Made by a program: the position numbers and the translations under genes. From NCBI RefSeq assembly GCF_036373705.1, contig NC_089851.1, positions 60,944,350-61,008,349 of the forward strand: a DNA stretch of 64,000 nucleotides, read 5' to 3'. Source of the DNA: Amia ocellicauda (taxonomy: Eukaryota > Chordata > Actinopteri > Amiiformes > Amiidae). Each line of letters opens with the position of its first letter. Position 1 is the first letter of the stretch. The notes below the pieces were generated by a model. The model was not told where the DNA came from. It saw nothing but the letters and a program-made list of their open reading frames with translations, and did no database searches. Shown here piece after piece: positions 11,434 through 24,286 of the stretch.

Positions 11434-11808
11434 AGGACTCTCCCACTCCCCAGTACCTTCACCCAGGCGTAAGGAACAAAACAAAACAAAACAAAACAAA
11501 ACAAAACAAAACAAAACAAAACAAAACAAAACAAAACAAAACAAAACAAAACAAAACAAAACAAAACAAAATCTGGATGCAGGCTGCAACAAAGGAAGCA
11601 CACAGAGGTGAAAACGTAAGGTTGACGGGAGCAACAAGCTCCCTGTTGCGACTGTCCAGGGGCGGCAATGGGAATTGGACGTTGGCCGTTAGGTGCGCGT
11701 AGCGCGTGTCCTTTGGGTTCTGGTTCTTCTTTACAAACCGGCATCTGTCCAGTTGGCTTTCCGGTTCATTACGTCCTCTGATGGCTTTACGATAAGCCTA
11801 TCTTGCAA

Positions 11809-12497
11809 TCAGATGCTTGCCTTGCCGTCCATCCATCCATCTATCTATCTATCTATCTATCTATGACTCTCGATATCTAACTCTCTTGCTTGCTATCGCT
11901 CCCCCAATGGTCAGTAGCATAGTAGCATAACAGCAGATCACGGACCACTGTCAATCAGGTGCTTGCCTTGCCGTCCATCCATCCATCCATCTTTCTATCT
12001 ATCTATCTATGACTCTCGATATCTAACTCGCTTGCTTGCTATCGCTCCCCCAATGGTCAGTAGCATAGTAGCATAACAGCAGATCACGGACCACTGTCAA
12101 TCAGGTGCTTGCCTTGCCGTCCATCCATCCATCCATCTATCTATCTATCTATCTATGACTCTCGATATCTAACTCTCTTGCTTGCTATCGCTCCCCCAAT
12201 GGTCAGTAGCATAGTAGCATAACAGCAGATCACGGACCACTGTCAATCAGGTGCTTGCCTTGCCGTCCATCCATCCATCCATCTATCTATCTATCTATCT
12301 ATGACTCTCGATATCTAACTCTCTTGCTTGCTATCGCTCCCCCAATGGTCAGTAGCATAGTAGCATAACAGCAGATCACGGACCACTGTCAATCAGGTGC
12401 TTGCCTTGCCGTCCATCCATCCATCCATCTATCTATCTATCTATCTATGACTCTCGATATCTAACTCTCTTGCTTGCTATCGCTCCCCCAATGGTCA
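11809..12497 (+). repeat. Expanded subrepeat block, unit 11 (5 copies)
   Basis: Five subrepeats with the marked variant second. Same layout as units 10 and 14. Confidence 0.9.
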
Positions 12498-12597
12498 CGT
12501 ATGTTGCATTCAACGACAAAGAAAATCGTGTGCTGGAAATGATTTCTGGCAACTGTGAAGGAACTGCACGACTGCAGCAACCGCAACACCTCCGTCT

Positions 12598-12671
12598 GTC
12601 TCTGTGGCGCAATCGGTCAGCGCGTTCGGCTGTTAACCGAAAGGATGGTGGTTCGAATCCACCCAGGGACG
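12598..12671 (+). tRNA. tRNA-Asn (GTT), unit 12
   Basis: Identical to 27-100. Unit 983 bp, 2 subrepeats, the same length as unit 15. Confidence 0.95.
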
Positions 12672-12835
12672 GCCCACTTTTCCCCCCGCCCCTTGTTATT
12701 GTTTCTACTTCTGGCGGTCAGTTTGCCAGACTGCGGCTACAGTAACCTTAAGCTGCTTGCTGCGGACGGCCATCTTGCAAAAATGTATCGAGGGTTTAGA
12801 AACTTCCTTTCCATTGCCTAGGCCAACATAAACCA

Positions 12836-12909
12836 AGGCACTGCTGGGAGTCGAACCCAGGGTTTGCTATTTACAAGACAGGCGCTTTGACCAACTAAGC
12901 CACGGTGTC
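12836..12909 (-). tRNA. tRNA-Thr (TGT)-like, unit 12
   Basis: Same sequence as 265-338. AAAAC tract 12952-12991, only 8 repeats (joint shortest, shared with unit 15). Confidence 0.8.
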
Positions 12910-13580
12910 AGGACTCTCCCACTCCCCAGTACCTTCACCCAGGCGTAAGGAACAAAACAAAACAAAACAAAACAAAACAAAACAAAACAAAATCTGGATG
13001 CAGGCTGCAACAAAGGAAGCACACAGAGGTGAAAACGTAAGGTTGACGGGAGCAACAAGCTCCCTGTTGCGACTGTCCAGGGGCGGCAATGGGAATTGGA
13101 CGTTGGCCGTTAGGTGCGCGTAGCGCGTGTCCTTTGGGTTCTGGTTCTTCTTTACAAACCGGCATCTGTCCAGTTGGCTTTCCGGTTCATTACGTCCTCT
13201 GATGGCTTTACGATAAGCCTATCTTGCAATCAGATGCTTGCCTTGCCGTCCATCCATCCATCTATCTATCTATCTATCTATCTATGACTCTCGATATCTA
13301 ACTCTCTTGCTTGCTATCGCTCCCCCAATGGTCAGTAGCATAGTAGCATAACAGCAGATCACGGACCACTGTCAATCAGGTGCTTGCCTTGCCGTCCATC
13401 CATCCATCCATCTATCTATCTATCTATCTATGACTCTCGATATCTAACTCTCTTGCTTGCTATCGCTCCCCCAATGGTCACGTATGTTGCATTCAACGAC
13501 AAAGAAAATCGTGTGCTGGAAATGATTTCTGGCAACTGTGAAGGAACTGCACGACTGCAGCAACCGCAACACCTCCGTCT

Positions 13581-13654
13581 GTCTCTGTGGCGCAATCGGT
13601 CAGCGCGTTCGGCTGTTAACCGAAAGGATGGTGGTTCGAATCCACCCAGGGACG
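13581..13654 (+). tRNA. tRNA-Asn (GTT), unit 13
   Basis: Identical to 27-100. Unit 1174 bp, 3 subrepeats, without the marked variant. Confidence 0.95.
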
Positions 13655-13818
13655 GCCCACTTTTCCCCCCGCCCCTTGTTATTGTTTCTACTTCTGGCGG
13701 TCAGTTTGCCAGACTGCGGCTACAGTAACCTTAAGCTGCTTGCTGCGGACGGCCATCTTGCAAAAATGTATCGAGGGTTTAGAAACTTCCTTTCCATTGC
13801 CTAGGCCAACATAAACCA

Positions 13819-13892
13819 AGGCACTGCTGGGAGTCGAACCCAGGGTTTGCTATTTACAAGACAGGCGCTTTGACCAACTAAGCCACGGTGTC
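13819..13892 (-). tRNA. tRNA-Thr (TGT)-like, unit 13
   Basis: Same sequence as 265-338. AAAAC tract 13935-14019, 17 repeats. Confidence 0.8.
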
Positions 13893-14754
13893 AGGACTCT
13901 CCCACTCCCCAGTACCTTCACCCAGGCGTAAGGAACAAAACAAAACAAAACAAAACAAAACAAAACAAAACAAAACAAAACAAAACAAAACAAAACAAAA
14001 CAAAACAAAACAAAACAAAATCTGGATGCAGGCTGCAACAAAGGAAGCACACAGAGGTGAAAACGTAAGGTTGACGGGAGCAACAAGCTCCCTGTTGCGA
14101 CTGTCCAGGGGCGGCAATGGGAATTGGACGTTGGCCGTTAGGTGCGCGTAGCGCGTGTCCTTTGGGTTCTGGTTCTTCTTTACAAACCGGCATCTGTCCA
14201 GTTGGCTTTCCGGTTCATTACGTCCTCTGATGGCTTTACGATAAGCCTATCTTGCAATCAGATGCTTGCCTTGCCGTCCATCCATCCATCTATCTATCTA
14301 TCTATCTATCTATGACTCTCGATATCTAACTCTCTTGCTTGCTATCGCTCCCCCAATGGTCAGTAGCATAGTAGCATAACAGCAGATCACGGACCACTGT
14401 CAATCAGGTGCTTGCCTTGCCGTCCATCCATCCATCCATCTATCTATCTATCTATCTATGACTCTCGATATCTAACTCTCTTGCTTGCTATCGCTCCCCC
14501 AATGGTCAGTAGCATAGTAGCATAACAGCAGATCACGGACCACTGTCAATCAGGTGCTTGCCTTGCCGTCCATCCATCCATCCATCTATCTATCTATCTA
14601 TCTATGACTCTCGATATCTAACTCTCTTGCTTGCTATCGCTCCCCCAATGGTCACGTATGTTGCATTCAACGACAAAGAAAATCGTGTGCTGGAAATGAT
14701 TTCTGGCAACTGTGAAGGAACTGCACGACTGCAGCAACCGCAACACCTCCGTCT

Positions 14755-14828
14755 GTCTCTGTGGCGCAATCGGTCAGCGCGTTCGGCTGTTAACCGAAAG
14801 GATGGTGGTTCGAATCCACCCAGGGACG
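14755..14828 (+). tRNA. tRNA-Asn (GTT), unit 14
   Basis: Identical to 27-100. Unit 1461 bp, 5 subrepeats. Confidence 0.95.
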
Positions 14829-14992
14829 GCCCACTTTTCCCCCCGCCCCTTGTTATTGTTTCTACTTCTGGCGGTCAGTTTGCCAGACTGCGGCTACAGT
14901 AACCTTAAGCTGCTTGCTGCGGACGGCCATCTTGCAAAAATGTATCGAGGGTTTAGAAACTTCCTTTCCATTGCCTAGGCCAACATAAACCA

Positions 14993-15066
14993 AGGCACTG
15001 CTGGGAGTCGAACCCAGGGTTTGCTATTTACAAGACAGGCGCTTTGACCAACTAAGCCACGGTGTC
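14993..15066 (-). tRNA. tRNA-Thr (TGT)-like, unit 14
   Basis: Same sequence as 265-338. AAAAC tract 15109-15188, 16 repeats. Confidence 0.8.
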
Positions 15067-15426
15067 AGGACTCTCCCACTCCCCAGTACCTTCACCCAGG
15101 CGTAAGGAACAAAACAAAACAAAACAAAACAAAACAAAACAAAACAAAACAAAACAAAACAAAACAAAACAAAACAAAACAAAACAAAATCTGGATGCAG
15201 GCTGCAACAAAGGAAGCACACAGAGGTGAAAACGTAAGGTTGACGGGAGCAACAAGCTCCCTGTTGCGACTGTCCAGGGGCGGCAATGGGAATTGGACGT
15301 TGGCCGTTAGGTGCGCGTAGCGCGTGTCCTTTGGGTTCTGGTTCTTCTTTACAAACCGGCATCTGTCCAGTTGGCTTTCCGGTTCATTACGTCCTCTGAT
15401 GGCTTTACGATAAGCCTATCTTGCAA

Positions 15427-16114
15427 TCAGATGCTTGCCTTGCCGTCCATCCATCCATCTATCTATCTATCTATCTATCTATGACTCTCGATATCTAACT
15501 CTCTTGCTTGCTATCGCTCCCCCAATGGTCAGTAGCATAGTAGCATAACAGCAGATCACGGACCACTGTCAATCAGGTGCTTGCCTTGCCGTCCATCCAT
15601 CCATCCATCTTTCTATCTATCTATCTATGACTCTCGATATCTAACTCGCTTGCTTGCTATCGCTCCCCCAATGGTCAGTAGCATAGTAGCATAACAGCAG
15701 ATCACGGACCACTGTCAATCAGGTGCTTGCCTTGCCGTCCATCCATCCATCCATCTATCTATCTATCTATCTATGACTCTCGATATCTAACTCTCTTGCT
15801 TGCTATCGCTCCCCCAATGGTCAGTAGCATAGTAGCATAACAGCAGATCACGGACCACTGTCAATCAGGTGCTTGCCTTGCCGTCCATCCATCCATCCAT
15901 CTATCTATCTATCTATCTATGACTCTCGATATCTAACTCTCTTGCTTGCTATCGCTCCCCCAATGGTCAGTAGCATAGTAGCATAACAGCAGATCACGGA
16001 CCACTGTCAATCAGGTGCTTGCCTTGCCGTCCATCCATCCATCCATCTATCTATCTATCTATCTATGACTCTCGATATCTAACTCTCTTGCTTGCTATCG
16101 CTCCCCCAATGGTC
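15427..16114 (+). repeat. Expanded subrepeat block, unit 14 (5 copies)
   Basis: Five subrepeats with the marked variant second, as in units 10 and 11. Confidence 0.9.
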
Positions 16115-16215
16115 ACGTATGTTGCATTCAACGACAAAGAAAATCGTGTGCTGGAAATGATTTCTGGCAACTGTGAAGGAACTGCACGACTGCAGCAACC
16201 GCAACACCTCCGTCT

Positions 16216-16289
16216 GTCTCTGTGGCGCAATCGGTCAGCGCGTTCGGCTGTTAACCGAAAGGATGGTGGTTCGAATCCACCCAGGGACG
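16216..16289 (+). tRNA. tRNA-Asn (GTT), unit 15
   Basis: Identical to 27-100. Unit 983 bp, 2 subrepeats. Confidence 0.95.
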
Positions 16290-16453
16290 GCCCACTTTTC
16301 CCCCCGCCCCTTGTTATTGTTTCTACTTCTGGCGGTCAGTTTGCCAGACTGCGGCTACAGTAACCTTAAGCTGCTTGCTGCGGACGGCCATCTTGCAAAA
16401 ATGTATCGAGGGTTTAGAAACTTCCTTTCCATTGCCTAGGCCAACATAAACCA

Positions 16454-16527
16454 AGGCACTGCTGGGAGTCGAACCCAGGGTTTGCTATTTACAAGACAGG
16501 CGCTTTGACCAACTAAGCCACGGTGTC
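16454..16527 (-). tRNA. tRNA-Thr (TGT)-like, unit 15
   Basis: Same sequence as 265-338. AAAAC tract 16570-16609, 8 repeats. Confidence 0.8.
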
Positions 16528-17198
16528 AGGACTCTCCCACTCCCCAGTACCTTCACCCAGGCGTAAGGAACAAAACAAAACAAAACAAAACAAAACAAAA
16601 CAAAACAAAATCTGGATGCAGGCTGCAACAAAGGAAGCACACAGAGGTGAAAACGTAAGGTTGACGGGAGCAACAAGCTCCCTGTTGCGACTGTCCAGGG
16701 GCGGCAATGGGAATTGGACGTTGGCCGTTAGGTGCGCGTAGCGCGTGTCCTTTGGGTTCTGGTTCTTCTTTACAAACCGGCATCTGTCCAGTTGGCTTTC
16801 CGGTTCATTACGTCCTCTGATGGCTTTACGATAAGCCTATCTTGCAATCAGATGCTTGCCTTGCCGTCCATCCATCCATCTATCTATCTATCTATCTATC
16901 TATGACTCTCGATATCTAACTCTCTTGCTTGCTATCGCTCCCCCAATGGTCAGTAGCATAGTAGCATAACAGCAGATCACGGACCACTGTCAATCAGGTG
17001 CTTGCCTTGCCGTCCATCCATCCATCCATCTATCTATCTATCTATCTATGACTCTCGATATCTAACTCTCTTGCTTGCTATCGCTCCCCCAATGGTCACG
17101 TATGTTGCATTCAACGACAAAGAAAATCGTGTGCTGGAAATGATTTCTGGCAACTGTGAAGGAACTGCACGACTGCAGCAACCGCAACACCTCCGTCT

Positions 17199-17272
17199 GT
17201 CTCTGTGGCGCAATCGGTCAGCGCGTTCGGCTGTTAACCGAAAGGATGGTGGTTCGAATCCACCCAGGGACG
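17199..17272 (+). tRNA. tRNA-Asn (GTT), unit 16
   Basis: Identical to 27-100. Unit 1028 bp, 2 subrepeats. Confidence 0.95.
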
Positions 17273-17436
17273 GCCCACTTTTCCCCCCGCCCCTTGTTAT
17301 TGTTTCTACTTCTGGCGGTCAGTTTGCCAGACTGCGGCTACAGTAACCTTAAGCTGCTTGCTGCGGACGGCCATCTTGCAAAAATGTATCGAGGGTTTAG
17401 AAACTTCCTTTCCATTGCCTAGGCCAACATAAACCA

Positions 17437-17510
17437 AGGCACTGCTGGGAGTCGAACCCAGGGTTTGCTATTTACAAGACAGGCGCTTTGACCAACTAAG
17501 CCACGGTGTC
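17437..17510 (-). tRNA. tRNA-Thr (TGT)-like, unit 16
   Basis: Same sequence as 265-338. AAAAC tract 17553-17637, 17 repeats, matching unit 13. Confidence 0.8.
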
Positions 17511-18226
17511 AGGACTCTCCCACTCCCCAGTACCTTCACCCAGGCGTAAGGAACAAAACAAAACAAAACAAAACAAAACAAAACAAAACAAAACAAAACA
17601 AAACAAAACAAAACAAAACAAAACAAAACAAAACAAAATCTGGATGCAGGCTGCAACAAAGGAAGCACACAGAGGTGAAAACGTAAGGTTGACGGGAGCA
17701 ACAAGCTCCCTGTTGCGACTGTCCAGGGGCGGCAATGGGAATTGGACGTTGGCCGTTAGGTGCGCGTAGCGCGTGTCCTTTGGGTTCTGGTTCTTCTTTA
17801 CAAACCGGCATCTGTCCAGTTGGCTTTCCGGTTCATTACGTCCTCTGATGGCTTTACGATAAGCCTATCTTGCAATCAGATGCTTGCCTTGCCGTCCATC
17901 CATCCATCTATCTATCTATCTATCTATCTATGACTCTCGATATCTAACTCTCTTGCTTGCTATCGCTCCCCCAATGGTCAGTAGCATAGTAGCATAACAG
18001 CAGATCACGGACCACTGTCAATCAGGTGCTTGCCTTGCCGTCCATCCATCCATCCATCTATCTATCTATCTATCTATGACTCTCGATATCTAACTCTCTT
18101 GCTTGCTATCGCTCCCCCAATGGTCACGTATGTTGCATTCAACGACAAAGAAAATCGTGTGCTGGAAATGATTTCTGGCAACTGTGAAGGAACTGCACGA
18201 CTGCAGCAACCGCAACACCTCCGTCT

Positions 18227-18300
18227 GTCTCTGTGGCGCAATCGGTCAGCGCGTTCGGCTGTTAACCGAAAGGATGGTGGTTCGAATCCACCCAGGGACG
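18227..18300 (+). tRNA. tRNA-Asn (GTT), unit 17
   Basis: Identical to 27-100. Longest unit at 1763 bp, 7 subrepeats. Confidence 0.95.
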
Positions 18301-18464
18301 GCCCACTTTTCCCCCCGCCCCTTGTTATTGTTTCTACTTCTGGCGGTCAGTTTGCCAGACTGCGGCTACAGTAACCTTAAGCTGCTTGCTGCGGACGGCC
18401 ATCTTGCAAAAATGTATCGAGGGTTTAGAAACTTCCTTTCCATTGCCTAGGCCAACATAAACCA

Positions 18465-18538
18465 AGGCACTGCTGGGAGTCGAACCCAGGGTTTGCTATT
18501 TACAAGACAGGCGCTTTGACCAACTAAGCCACGGTGTC
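18465..18538 (-). tRNA. tRNA-Thr (TGT)-like, unit 17
   Basis: Same sequence as 265-338. AAAAC tract 18581-18670, 18 repeats. Confidence 0.8.
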
Positions 18539-18908
18539 AGGACTCTCCCACTCCCCAGTACCTTCACCCAGGCGTAAGGAACAAAACAAAACAAAACAAA
18601 ACAAAACAAAACAAAACAAAACAAAACAAAACAAAACAAAACAAAACAAAACAAAACAAAACAAAACAAAATCTGGATGCAGGCTGCAACAAAGGAAGCA
18701 CACAGAGGTGAAAACGTAAGGTTGACGGGAGCAACAAGCTCCCTGTTGCGACTGTCCAGGGGCGGCAATGGGAATTGGACGTTGGCCGTTAGGTGCGCGT
18801 AGCGCGTGTCCTTTGGGTTCTGGTTCTTCTTTACAAACCGGCATCTGTCCAGTTGGCTTTCCGGTTCATTACGTCCTCTGATGGCTTTACGATAAGCCTA
18901 TCTTGCAA

Positions 18909-19889
18909 TCAGATGCTTGCCTTGCCGTCCATCCATCCATCTATCTATCTATCTATCTATCTATGACTCTCGATATCTAACTCTCTTGCTTGCTATCGCT
19001 CCCCCAATGGTCAGTAGCATAGTAGCATAACAGCAGATCACGGACCACTGTCAATCAGGTGCTTGCCTTGCCGTCCATCCATCCATCCATCTTTCTATCT
19101 ATCTATCTATGACTCTCGATATCTAACTCGCTTGCTTGCTATCGCTCCCCCAATGGTCAGTAGCATAGTAGCATAACAGCAGATCACGGACCACTGTCAA
19201 TCAGGTGCTTGCCTTGCCGTCCATCCATCCATCCATCTATCTATCTATCTATCTATGACTCTCGATATCTAACTCTCTTGCTTGCTATCGCTCCCCCAAT
19301 GGTCAGTAGCATAGTAGCATAACAGCAGATCACGGACCACTGTCAATCAGGTGCTTGCCTTGCCGTCCATCCATCCATCCATCTATCTATCTATCTATCT
19401 ATGACTCTCGATATCTAACTCTCTTGCTTGCTATCGCTCCCCCAATGGTCAGTAGCATAGTAGCATAACAGCAGATCACGGACCACTGTCAATCAGGTGC
19501 TTGCCTTGCCGTCCATCCATCCATCCATCTATCTATCTATCTATCTATGACTCTCGATATCTAACTCTCTTGCTTGCTATCGCTCCCCCAATGGTCAGTA
19601 GCATAGTAGCATAACAGCAGATCACGGACCACTGTCAATCAGGTGCTTGCCTTGCCGTCCATCCATCCATCCATCTATCTATCTATCTATCTATGACTCT
19701 CGATATCTAACTCTCTTGCTTGCTATCGCTCCCCCAATGGTCAGTAGCATAGTAGCATAACAGCAGATCACGGACCACTGTCAATCAGGTGCTTGCCTTG
19801 CCGTCCATCCATCCATCCATCTATCTATCTATCTATCTATGACTCTCGATATCTAACTCTCTTGCTTGCTATCGCTCCCCCAATGGTCA
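18909..19889 (+). repeat. Largest subrepeat block, unit 17 (7 copies)
   Basis: Seven subrepeats. The marked variant is second, and the following copies are near-identical to one another. Confidence 0.9.
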
Positions 19890-19989
19890 CGTATGTTGCA
19901 TTCAACGACAAAGAAAATCGTGTGCTGGAAATGATTTCTGGCAACTGTGAAGGAACTGCACGACTGCAGCAACCGCAACACCTCCGTCT

Positions 19990-20063
19990 GTCTCTGTGGC
20001 GCAATCGGTCAGCGCGTTCGGCTGTTAACCGAAAGGATGGTGGTTCGAATCCACCCAGGGACG
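19990..20063 (+). tRNA. tRNA-Asn (GTT), unit 18
   Basis: Identical to 27-100. Unit 1018 bp, 2 subrepeats. Confidence 0.95.
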
Positions 20064-20227
20064 GCCCACTTTTCCCCCCGCCCCTTGTTATTGTTTCTAC
20101 TTCTGGCGGTCAGTTTGCCAGACTGCGGCTACAGTAACCTTAAGCTGCTTGCTGCGGACGGCCATCTTGCAAAAATGTATCGAGGGTTTAGAAACTTCCT
20201 TTCCATTGCCTAGGCCAACATAAACCA

Positions 20228-20301
20228 AGGCACTGCTGGGAGTCGAACCCAGGGTTTGCTATTTACAAGACAGGCGCTTTGACCAACTAAGCCACGGTGT
20301 C
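20228..20301 (-). tRNA. tRNA-Thr (TGT)-like, unit 18
   Basis: Same sequence as 265-338. AAAAC tract 20344-20418, 15 repeats. Confidence 0.8.
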
Positions 20302-21007
20302 AGGACTCTCCCACTCCCCAGTACCTTCACCCAGGCGTAAGGAACAAAACAAAACAAAACAAAACAAAACAAAACAAAACAAAACAAAACAAAACAAAAC
20401 AAAACAAAACAAAACAAAATCTGGATGCAGGCTGCAACAAAGGAAGCACACAGAGGTGAAAACGTAAGGTTGACGGGAGCAACAAGCTCCCTGTTGCGAC
20501 TGTCCAGGGGCGGCAATGGGAATTGGACGTTGGCCGTTAGGTGCGCGTAGCGCGTGTCCTTTGGGTTCTGGTTCTTCTTTACAAACCGGCATCTGTCCAG
20601 TTGGCTTTCCGGTTCATTACGTCCTCTGATGGCTTTACGATAAGCCTATCTTGCAATCAGATGCTTGCCTTGCCGTCCATCCATCCATCTATCTATCTAT
20701 CTATCTATCTATGACTCTCGATATCTAACTCTCTTGCTTGCTATCGCTCCCCCAATGGTCAGTAGCATAGTAGCATAACAGCAGATCACGGACCACTGTC
20801 AATCAGGTGCTTGCCTTGCCGTCCATCCATCCATCCATCTATCTATCTATCTATCTATGACTCTCGATATCTAACTCTCTTGCTTGCTATCGCTCCCCCA
20901 ATGGTCACGTATGTTGCATTCAACGACAAAGAAAATCGTGTGCTGGAAATGATTTCTGGCAACTGTGAAGGAACTGCACGACTGCAGCAACCGCAACACC
21001 TCCGTCT

Positions 21008-21081
21008 GTCTCTGTGGCGCAATCGGTCAGCGCGTTCGGCTGTTAACCGAAAGGATGGTGGTTCGAATCCACCCAGGGACG
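21008..21081 (+). tRNA. tRNA-Asn (GTT), unit 19
   Basis: Identical to 27-100. Unit 1033 bp, 2 subrepeats. Its last subrepeat has the CATGTATC variant also seen in units 1, 2 and 4. Confidence 0.95.
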
Positions 21082-21245
21082 GCCCACTTTTCCCCCCGCC
21101 CCTTGTTATTGTTTCTACTTCTGGCGGTCAGTTTGCCAGACTGCGGCTACAGTAACCTTAAGCTGCTTGCTGCGGACGGCCATCTTGCAAAAATGTATCG
21201 AGGGTTTAGAAACTTCCTTTCCATTGCCTAGGCCAACATAAACCA

Positions 21246-21319
21246 AGGCACTGCTGGGAGTCGAACCCAGGGTTTGCTATTTACAAGACAGGCGCTTTGA
21301 CCAACTAAGCCACGGTGTC
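21246..21319 (-). tRNA. tRNA-Thr (TGT)-like, unit 19
   Basis: Same sequence as 265-338. AAAAC tract 21362-21451, 18 repeats. Confidence 0.8.
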
Positions 21320-22040
21320 AGGACTCTCCCACTCCCCAGTACCTTCACCCAGGCGTAAGGAACAAAACAAAACAAAACAAAACAAAACAAAACAAAACAA
21401 AACAAAACAAAACAAAACAAAACAAAACAAAACAAAACAAAACAAAACAAAATCTGGATGCAGGCTGCAACAAAGGAAGCACACAGAGGTGAAAACGTAA
21501 GGTTGACGGGAGCAACAAGCTCCCTGTTGCGACTGTCCAGGGGCGGCAATGGGAATTGGACGTTGGCCGTTAGGTGCGCGTAGCGCGTGTCCTTTGGGTT
21601 CTGGTTCTTCTTTACAAACCGGCATCTGTCCAGTTGGCTTTCCGGTTCATTACGTCCTCTGATGGCTTTACGATAAGCCTATCTTGCAATCAGATGCTTG
21701 CCTTGCCGTCCATCCATCCATCTATCTATCTATCTATCTATCTATGACTCTCGATATCTAACTCTCTTGCTTGCTATCGCTCCCCCAATGGTCAGTAGCA
21801 TAGTAGCATAACAGCAGATCACGGACCACTGTCAATCAGGTGCTTGCCTTGCCGTCCATCCATCCATGTATCTATCTATCTATCTATCTATGACTCTCGA
21901 TATCTAACTCTCTTGCTTGCTATCGCTCCCCCAATGGTCACGTATGTTGCATTCAACGACAAAGAAAATCGTGTGCTGGAAATGATTTCTGGCAACTGTG
22001 AAGGAACTGCACGACTGCAGCAACCGCAACACCTCCGTCT

Positions 22041-22114
22041 GTCTCTGTGGCGCAATCGGTCAGCGCGTTCGGCTGTTAACCGAAAGGATGGTGGTTCGAA
22101 TCCACCCAGGGACG
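22041..22114 (+). tRNA. tRNA-Asn (GTT), unit 20
   Basis: Identical to 27-100. Unit 1149 bp, 3 subrepeats, without the marked variant. Confidence 0.95.
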
Positions 22115-22278
22115 GCCCACTTTTCCCCCCGCCCCTTGTTATTGTTTCTACTTCTGGCGGTCAGTTTGCCAGACTGCGGCTACAGTAACCTTAAGCTGCT
22201 TGCTGCGGACGGCCATCTTGCAAAAATGTATCGAGGGTTTAGAAACTTCCTTTCCATTGCCTAGGCCAACATAAACCA

Positions 22279-22352
22279 AGGCACTGCTGGGAGTCGAACC
22301 CAGGGTTTGCTATTTACAAGACAGGCGCTTTGACCAACTAAGCCACGGTGTC
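22279..22352 (-). tRNA. tRNA-Thr (TGT)-like, unit 20
   Basis: Same sequence as 265-338. AAAAC tract 22395-22454, 12 repeats. Confidence 0.8.
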
Positions 22353-23189
22353 AGGACTCTCCCACTCCCCAGTACCTTCACCCAGGCGTAAGGAACAAAA
22401 CAAAACAAAACAAAACAAAACAAAACAAAACAAAACAAAACAAAACAAAACAAAATCTGGATGCAGGCTGCAACAAAGGAAGCACACAGAGGTGAAAACG
22501 TAAGGTTGACGGGAGCAACAAGCTCCCTGTTGCGACTGTCCAGGGGCGGCAATGGGAATTGGACGTTGGCCGTTAGGTGCGCGTAGCGCGTGTCCTTTGG
22601 GTTCTGGTTCTTCTTTACAAACCGGCATCTGTCCAGTTGGCTTTCCGGTTCATTACGTCCTCTGATGGCTTTACGATAAGCCTATCTTGCAATCAGATGC
22701 TTGCCTTGCCGTCCATCCATCCATCTATCTATCTATCTATCTATCTATGACTCTCGATATCTAACTCTCTTGCTTGCTATCGCTCCCCCAATGGTCAGTA
22801 GCATAGTAGCATAACAGCAGATCACGGACCACTGTCAATCAGGTGCTTGCCTTGCCGTCCATCCATCCATCTATCTATCTATCTATCTATCTATGACTCT
22901 CGATATCTAACTCTCTTGCTTGCTATCGCTCCCCCAATGGTCAGTAGCATAGTAGCATAACAGCAGATCACGGACCACTGTCAATCAGGTGCTTGCCTTG
23001 CCGTCCATCCATCCATCCATCTATCTATCTATCTATCTATGACTCTCGATATCTAACTCTCTTGCTTGCTATCGCTCCCCCAATGGTCACGTATGTTGCA
23101 TTCAACGACAAAGAAAATCGTGTGCTGGAAATGATTTCTGGCAACTGTGAAGGAACTGCACGACTGCAGCAACCGCAACACCTCCGTCT

Positions 23190-23263
23190 GTCTCTGTGGC
23201 GCAATCGGTCAGCGCGTTCGGCTGTTAACCGAAAGGATGGTGGTTCGAATCCACCCAGGGACG
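23190..23263 (+). tRNA. tRNA-Asn (GTT), unit 21
   Basis: Identical to 27-100. Unit 1023 bp, 2 subrepeats. Confidence 0.95.
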
Positions 23264-23427
23264 GCCCACTTTTCCCCCCGCCCCTTGTTATTGTTTCTAC
23301 TTCTGGCGGTCAGTTTGCCAGACTGCGGCTACAGTAACCTTAAGCTGCTTGCTGCGGACGGCCATCTTGCAAAAATGTATCGAGGGTTTAGAAACTTCCT
23401 TTCCATTGCCTAGGCCAACATAAACCA

Positions 23428-23501
23428 AGGCACTGCTGGGAGTCGAACCCAGGGTTTGCTATTTACAAGACAGGCGCTTTGACCAACTAAGCCACGGTGT
23501 C
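23428..23501 (-). tRNA. tRNA-Thr (TGT)-like, unit 21
   Basis: Same sequence as 265-338. AAAAC tract 23544-23623, 16 repeats. Confidence 0.8.
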
Positions 23502-24212
23502 AGGACTCTCCCACTCCCCAGTACCTTCACCCAGGCGTAAGGAACAAAACAAAACAAAACAAAACAAAACAAAACAAAACAAAACAAAACAAAACAAAAC
23601 AAAACAAAACAAAACAAAACAAAATCTGGATGCAGGCTGCAACAAAGGAAGCACACAGAGGTGAAAACGTAAGGTTGACGGGAGCAACAAGCTCCCTGTT
23701 GCGACTGTCCAGGGGCGGCAATGGGAATTGGACGTTGGCCGTTAGGTGCGCGTAGCGCGTGTCCTTTGGGTTCTGGTTCTTCTTTACAAACCGGCATCTG
23801 TCCAGTTGGCTTTCCGGTTCATTACGTCCTCTGATGGCTTTACGATAAGCCTATCTTGCAATCAGATGCTTGCCTTGCCGTCCATCCATCCATCTATCTA
23901 TCTATCTATCTATCTATGACTCTCGATATCTAACTCTCTTGCTTGCTATCGCTCCCCCAATGGTCAGTAGCATAGTAGCATAACAGCAGATCACGGACCA
24001 CTGTCAATCAGGTGCTTGCCTTGCCGTCCATCCATCCATCCATCTATCTATCTATCTATCTATGACTCTCGATATCTAACTCTCTTGCTTGCTATCGCTC
24101 CCCCAATGGTCACGTATGTTGCATTCAACGACAAAGAAAATCGTGTGCTGGAAATGATTTCTGGCAACTGTGAAGGAACTGCACGACTGCAGCAACCGCA
24201 ACACCTCCGTCT

Positions 24213-24286
24213 GTCTCTGTGGCGCAATCGGTCAGCGCGTTCGGCTGTTAACCGAAAGGATGGTGGTTCGAATCCACCCAGGGACG
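24213..24286 (+). tRNA. tRNA-Asn (GTT), unit 22
   Basis: Gene identical to 27-100. The spacer has one private change (GCTGCAGACGG at about 24372). Unit 1013 bp, 2 subrepeats. Confidence 0.95.
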
